Positions 61,031 through 64,000 of a stretch of 64,000 bases of DNA are shown here, one piece after another. Source of the stretch: CAVQBC01 sp963710665 (GTDB lineage: Bacteria > Actinomycetota > Thermoleophilia > Solirubrobacterales > Solirubrobacteraceae). Under the pieces are notes generated by a model. That model was not told the DNA's origin. It saw nothing but the letters and a program-made list of their open reading frames with translations, and did no database searches. The position numbers and the translations under genes are program-made. The stretch lies in assembly GCA_963710665.1 (NCBI GenBank), contig CAVQBC010000003.1:1054001-1118000 (forward strand). The letters run 5' to 3'. How positions within the stretch are numbered: position 1 is the first letter of the stretch; each line of letters starts with the position of its first letter.

Positions 61031-61035
61031 CTTCG

Positions 61036-61042
61036 TAGGATA
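61036..61042. promoter_or_regulatory. Overlapping divergent -10 boxes
   Basis: TAGGATA holds TAGGAT for the plus gene (61036-61041, 9 bases before ATG 61051) and TATCCT for the helicase (61042-61037, 6 bases before GTG 61030). Confidence 0.45.
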
Positions 61043-61050
61043 CGGCCGCG

Positions 61051-61947
61051 ATGCCCGACGACCCCGGCGTGGCCGGCACTCTCGCCATGGACTGGCTGGC
61101 CGCCTCGCGCCGGGCCGCCGGCGGCCTGCGGCGGATGCTGGCGGCGCGCCCCACGACCGCCGAGCGTGTGCTGGAGACGGGCACGCGCGGCGAGGGCGGC
61201 GACCTGACGCTCGAGATCGACGCCGCGGCCGAGGAGCTGGTGTTCGCCGAGCTCGACCGCCTGCACGGCGAGGGCGCCCGCTTCGGCGCGATCTCCGAGG
61301 AGCGCGGCGAGGTCGACTACGGCTACGACGACGACCACCCGGTGCTCGTCGTCATCGACCCGATCGACGGCTCGCTGAACGCCAAGCGGCGCCTGCCCCA
61401 CCACTCGCTGTCGATCGCGGTGGCGGCGGGCACGACGATGGCCGACGTCGTGTTCGGCTACGTCCACGACTTCGGGCCCGAGGAGGAGTGGGTCGCCCGC
61501 CGCGGGGAGGGCGCGTGGCTCAACGGCGCCCCGCTCGCGCTCGAGTCCGGCGAGCGCCGCTGGCGCGACGGCAAGCTCGAGCTGGTCGGCGTCGAGTCGG
61601 CCGACCCCCGCTGGATCCGCGACGCGGCCGACATGCTGGCCGACACCGCCCACCGCCTGCGGGCGATCGGCTCGATCGCGTGCTCGCTGTGCCAGGTCGC
61701 CGGCGCCCGCTTCGACGGCGCGGTGACGCTGCGCAACTCGCGCGCCGTCGACGTCGCCGCCGCGCAGCTGATCGTGCGCGAGGCGGGCGGCGCGGTGGCC
61801 TTCACGGCCTACGAGCACCCGCTCGGCGCGCCGCTCGACGTGGAGCCGCGCTCGCCGGTCGTCGCCGCCCGGACGGAGCGCGCGCTGCGCCAGCTCGCGA
61901 CCGTCCCGCTCGGCCCGCGACGCCCGCCTGCCACCATGGAGTCGTGA
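61051..61947 (+). CDS. Inositol monophosphatase / fructose-1,6-bisphosphatase family protein
   Basis: 298 residues. Metal-binding motifs are AISEERGEVDYG (Glu), VVIDPIDGSLNAKR (the DPIDGS signature) and NSRAVDVAAAQLIVREAGG. Lithium-sensitive phosphatases of this type remove phosphate from inositol, fructose or PAP. The exact substrate is unclear. It overlaps the next gene by GTGA. Confidence 0.9.
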   Translation: MPDDPGVAGTLAMDWLAASRRAAGGLRRMLAARPTTAERVLETGTRGEGGDLTLEIDAAAEELVFAELDRLHGEGARFGAISEERGEVDYGYDDDHPVLVVIDPIDGSLNAKRRLPHHSLSIAVAAGTTMADVVFGYVHDFGPEEEWVARRGEGAWLNGAPLALESGERRWRDGKLELVGVESADPRWIRDAADMLADTAHRLRAIGSIACSLCQVAGARFDGAVTLRNSRAVDVAAAQLIVREAGGAVAFTAYEHPLGAPLDVEPRSPVVAARTERALRQLATVPLGPRRPPATMES

Positions 61948-62984
61948 TCGACTGGAGAGTCGCCGCCCAGGTCGCCGACATGGTGGCCGGAGTGCAGCCC
62001 GCCCCCGACGGGGCGGCGTTCACCGCGGTCACGGCTCCGGCGGCACAGAGCGAGCGGCTCGTCAGCGCGTACACGGGGCTCACCGTTCCCGGGCCGCTGC
62101 CCGGCGCCGAGCCGATCGGGCGGCGCGGATGGATCGACGCGAACCTCAGGTCACTGGGCACCGTCCTCGACCCCGTCGCCGACAAGCTGGGCGACGGGCT
62201 CGGCGTGCTGCGCGGCCCGGTCACCGCCGCCGCCGGGCTGGTCATGGCGGTCGAGGTGGGCGTGATCTCGGGCCTGCTGGCCCAGCGCGTCCTCGGCCAG
62301 TACGAGTTCCCCGTGCTCGACCCGCACGCGCCCGCCCGCCTGCTGTTCGTCTCGCCCAACCTGGCCCGCGCCGGCGAGGCGCTGGAGGCCACCCCGGAGG
62401 ACCTCCTGAACTGGGTCGCGCTGCACGAGACGACCCACGCGATGCAGTTCGGTGGCGTCCCGTGGCTGCGGGGGCACCTCGCGGAGATGGTCCAGGAGCT
62501 GCTCGGCGCCGTCACGCTCGATCCCTCCCGGCTGAAGCTCCCCCAGGGCGGCGACCTGCGGTCGATGGTGGACCGCGTGCGCCAGGACGGCGTGGCGGCC
62601 CTCGTGGTCGGTCCCGAGCGCAAGGAGACGCTCGACCGCCTGCAGGCCTTCATGGCCGTGCTGGAGGGCTACGCCGAGCACGTGATGGACGCCGCGGGAG
62701 CCGAGCTCATCGCCGAGCTCCCGCGCCTGCGCGAGGCGCTCGCCCGGCGCCGCCGGGATCGCACCGGGCTCATGCGCGTGCTCGAGAAGATGCTCGGCTT
62801 CGACCTCAAGCTGCGCCAGTACGAGCAGGGCAAGACGTTCTGCGACGCGGTCGTCGCGGCCGGCGGGATCGGGGCGCTCAATCGCGTCTGGGAGGCGCCG
62901 GCCGCGATGCCGCGACTGGACGAGATCGAGAAGCCCGAGCGCTGGATGGCCCGCTTCGGCGGCGCGCCGCAGCTCACCGCCTGA
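61944..62984 (+). CDS. DUF2342-family zinc-dependent metalloprotease
   Basis: 346 residues. The zinc motif HETTH is in WVALHETTHAMQFGGVPWLRGHL (about residue 161), with a third ligand Glu in VLEGYAEHVMD. The start IDWRVAAQVADMVAG and LGQYEFPVLD are family hallmarks; these proteins are sometimes labelled coenzyme F420 biosynthesis associated. It is presumably a cytoplasmic peptidase; substrate unknown. GTG 61944 overlaps the phosphatase stop. A hairpin follows. Confidence 0.92.
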   Translation: MIDWRVAAQVADMVAGVQPAPDGAAFTAVTAPAAQSERLVSAYTGLTVPGPLPGAEPIGRRGWIDANLRSLGTVLDPVADKLGDGLGVLRGPVTAAAGLVMAVEVGVISGLLAQRVLGQYEFPVLDPHAPARLLFVSPNLARAGEALEATPEDLLNWVALHETTHAMQFGGVPWLRGHLAEMVQELLGAVTLDPSRLKLPQGGDLRSMVDRVRQDGVAALVVGPERKETLDRLQAFMAVLEGYAEHVMDAAGAELIAELPRLREALARRRRDRTGLMRVLEKMLGFDLKLRQYEQGKTFCDAVVAAGGIGALNRVWEAPAAMPRLDEIEKPERWMARFGGAPQLTA

Positions 62985-62985
62985 T

Positions 62986-63005
62986 CGGGCGGTTGTCGCC
63001 GCCCG
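62986..63005 (+). terminator. Hairpin after the metalloprotease gene
   Basis: CGGGCGG (62986-62992) pairs with CCGCCCG (62999-63005); it begins 2 bases after the stop. Confidence 0.5.
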
Positions 63006-63051
63006 GTCCGCGGGTACGGTCGGCCGCACACTGCAAGCGCGAGGGAGCGGC

Positions 63052-63429
63052 ATGCCGAAGGCATCGAAGGACACGGCGACGGACACGGTGCGCGTAGAGG
63101 GCTACGAGGGCGCGATGGAGCGCCTCGAGGGCGGCTACACCGTCGCGTTCGAGACCTACACGCAGGACGCCGACCTCGCGCCGTTCTTCGCCGGCCTGCC
63201 GGACGACCGTTGTCAGAGCCCGCATTGGGGATACGTCGTGAAGGGCAAGGTGACCTTCACGTACGGCGATGGCGAGGAGACGTTCGAGGAAGGGGACGCC
63301 TACTACGTGCCCCCTGGCCACACCCCGCGGCTCTACGCGGGCACCCAGATCGTGGAGTTCAGCCCGACCGCGGAGCTGCAGCAGACGATCGACGCGGTGA
63401 CGCGGAACATGCAGGCCGCCGCGGACTGA
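63052..63429 (+). CDS. Single-domain cupin protein
   Basis: 125 residues. The conserved beta-barrel is seen in SPHWGYVVKGKVTFTYGDGEETFEEGDAYYVPPGHTPRLYAGTQIVEFSPT. The first motif keeps one His and the second has PPGHTP, so the metal site may be partial. Function unknown. GGGAG precedes ATG 63052. Confidence 0.85.
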   Translation: MPKASKDTATDTVRVEGYEGAMERLEGGYTVAFETYTQDADLAPFFAGLPDDRCQSPHWGYVVKGKVTFTYGDGEETFEEGDAYYVPPGHTPRLYAGTQIVEFSPTAELQQTIDAVTRNMQAAAD

Positions 63430-63659
63430 GCGCGGGGCCGTACACACGTTCGGCGGCGCTCGGCTCGACGCACCGGATTGAGGGAAGTGTGGGCCACGTC
63501 ACAAAGTCCGCCGCCGAAACAGGCGTTAGAATGCCGCCAAGCGGAGACTTTGTAACACGAGAAGGCGCACCGGTCGCAAACAGGTGTTCGCTGGCGGGAT
63601 GACCGCCAGTTAGGACTAAGGTTGTTACCCTGCGCCGCTCGAGAGGGTTGATCCCGACC
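63430..63659. promoter_or_regulatory. AT-richer intergenic region with inverted and direct repeats
   Basis: This 230-base gap is the longest in the window and clearly less GC-rich. ACAAAGTC (63501-63508) and GACTTTGT (63545-63552) form an 8-bp inverted repeat, and AAACAGGCGTT and AAACAGGTGTT (about 63517 and 63578) are direct repeats. No ORF or RNA gene is recognised. It likely controls the gene at 63660. Confidence 0.45.
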
Positions 63660-64000
63660 ATGGCCGACACGACTTCCGACAACCGCACCCCGAACGCCGG
63701 CGACGCGCCGCCGAAGCGTGCCGCGTCCGGCGGCGCCTCCCGCGCCGCGCCGGGCGGGACCGCCGGGCGCACCGCGTCGGGCGGCACGGCCCGCAAGCGC
63801 TCCACCTCGGCGCGGACCCCCGCCGCCAAGGCCGCGAGCAAGACGACGGCCGCGCGCGGCGCGCGCACCGCCGCCGGGCGCCGGACCCGCGAGGCCGCGC
63901 AGGCGCAGTCCCGCGCCGCGAAGGCCACCGCGGACCAGGGCCGGATCACCGCCGAGCGCGTGACGCTGACCACGCTGGGCGCCGCGCTCGAGGCGCGCGA
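63660..64000 (+). CDS. N-terminal part of an Ala/Arg/Lys/Thr-rich protein (partial)
   Basis: The frame from ATG 63660 is open to the window edge (113 codons). The first 85 residues are low-complexity, basic and disordered (RAASGGASRAAPGGTAGRT, KRSTSARTPAAKAASKTTA), like histone-H1-type or PHA-granule (phasin) leader regions. A helical part begins at QGRITAERVTLTTLGAALEAR. A weak GAGAGG site lies upstream. It could be a nucleoid or granule protein; the visible part does not decide. Confidence 0.65.
   Translation, partial: MADTTSDNRTPNAGDAPPKRAASGGASRAAPGGTAGRTASGGTARKRSTSARTPAAKAASKTTAARGARTAAGRRTREAAQAQSRAAKATADQGRITAERVTLTTLGAALEAR

Overview
The window is very GC-rich (judged by eye, not computed), densely coded on both strands, and rich in GTG starts and 4-bp ATGA/GTGA overlaps. 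The gene set (PAC2 protein, DUF2342-type metalloprotease, DUF5996, split LigD domains, eukaryote-like IleRS, permuted SpoIID protein, form I CO dehydrogenase) fits a high-GC actinomycete, most likely Thermoleophilia/Solirubrobacterales (Conexibacter- or Solirubrobacter-like). This placement is inference from protein character only. I see no phage, CRISPR, rRNA or tRNA. The window looks chromosomal.

Layout. 1-2.9 kb: the end of a surface-type protein, a strong terminator, then the three LigD activities (phosphoesterase, ligase, polymerase) as three overlapping genes. 2.9-9.6 kb: HAD enzyme, CoA-transferase, 5'-3' exonuclease, MaoC hydratase, an orphan sensor kinase flanked by gene debris, an SMP-30 lactonase, two tiny basic proteins and a cold-shock protein. 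9.6-11.6 kb: WYL regulator divergent from a two-domain VOC protein. 11.6-20.1 kb: a complete leftward aerobic CO dehydrogenase operon (coxM-coxS-coxL-xdhC-YHS-mocA-coxD-coxE), with a divergent LysR regulator and a dyad operator. CoxL carries the form I AYACSFR motif. 20-25.3 kb: a secreted SpoIID/LytB protein, then a leader-controlled operon of a ThDP decarboxylase, a succinate-semialdehyde dehydrogenase and pdxH. This pair resembles the 2-oxoglutarate decarboxylase/SSADH bypass of the TCA cycle. 25.3-31.7 kb: DUF5996, EamA transporter, a broken SnoaL gene, an HxlR regulator fused in frame to class II fumarase, a membrane protein with a tiny coupled partner, and a catalytically dead-looking alpha/beta hydrolase. 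31.7-38.7 kb: MATE exporter, a small membrane protein, a TA-flanked inverted-repeat element, ileS and a MatB-like acyl-CoA synthetase. 38.7-45.6 kb: thioredoxin, PolX with PHP domain, a GntR regulator with the second leader copy, glycosyltransferase, trehalose-phosphatase, MscL, pyrophosphatase, GNAT. 45.6-54 kb: LVIVD propeller protein, XRE regulator, PHB-depolymerase-like esterase, cytochrome c, tctABC tricarboxylate transporter and a TcuA-like flavoprotein. 54-64 kb: methyltransferase, class V aminotransferase, HD nuclease, PAC2, UvrD/PD-(D/E)XK helicase-nuclease, inositol phosphatase, DUF2342 protease, cupin, and the start of an Ala/Lys/Arg-rich protein.

The most striking pattern is regulatory. 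Most first genes of transcription units have a -10-like hexamer (TAnnnT or CATnAT) ending about 6-10, most often 8, bases before the start codon and no Shine-Dalgarno sequence, which is the signature of leaderless mRNAs. Several divergent pairs share physically overlapping -10 boxes. Other notable items are a two-copy hairpin leader that includes the start codon of two unrelated genes, an inverted-repeat element whose ends supply the stop codons of both neighbours, and a hairpin that would hide the cold-shock gene's ribosome binding site.
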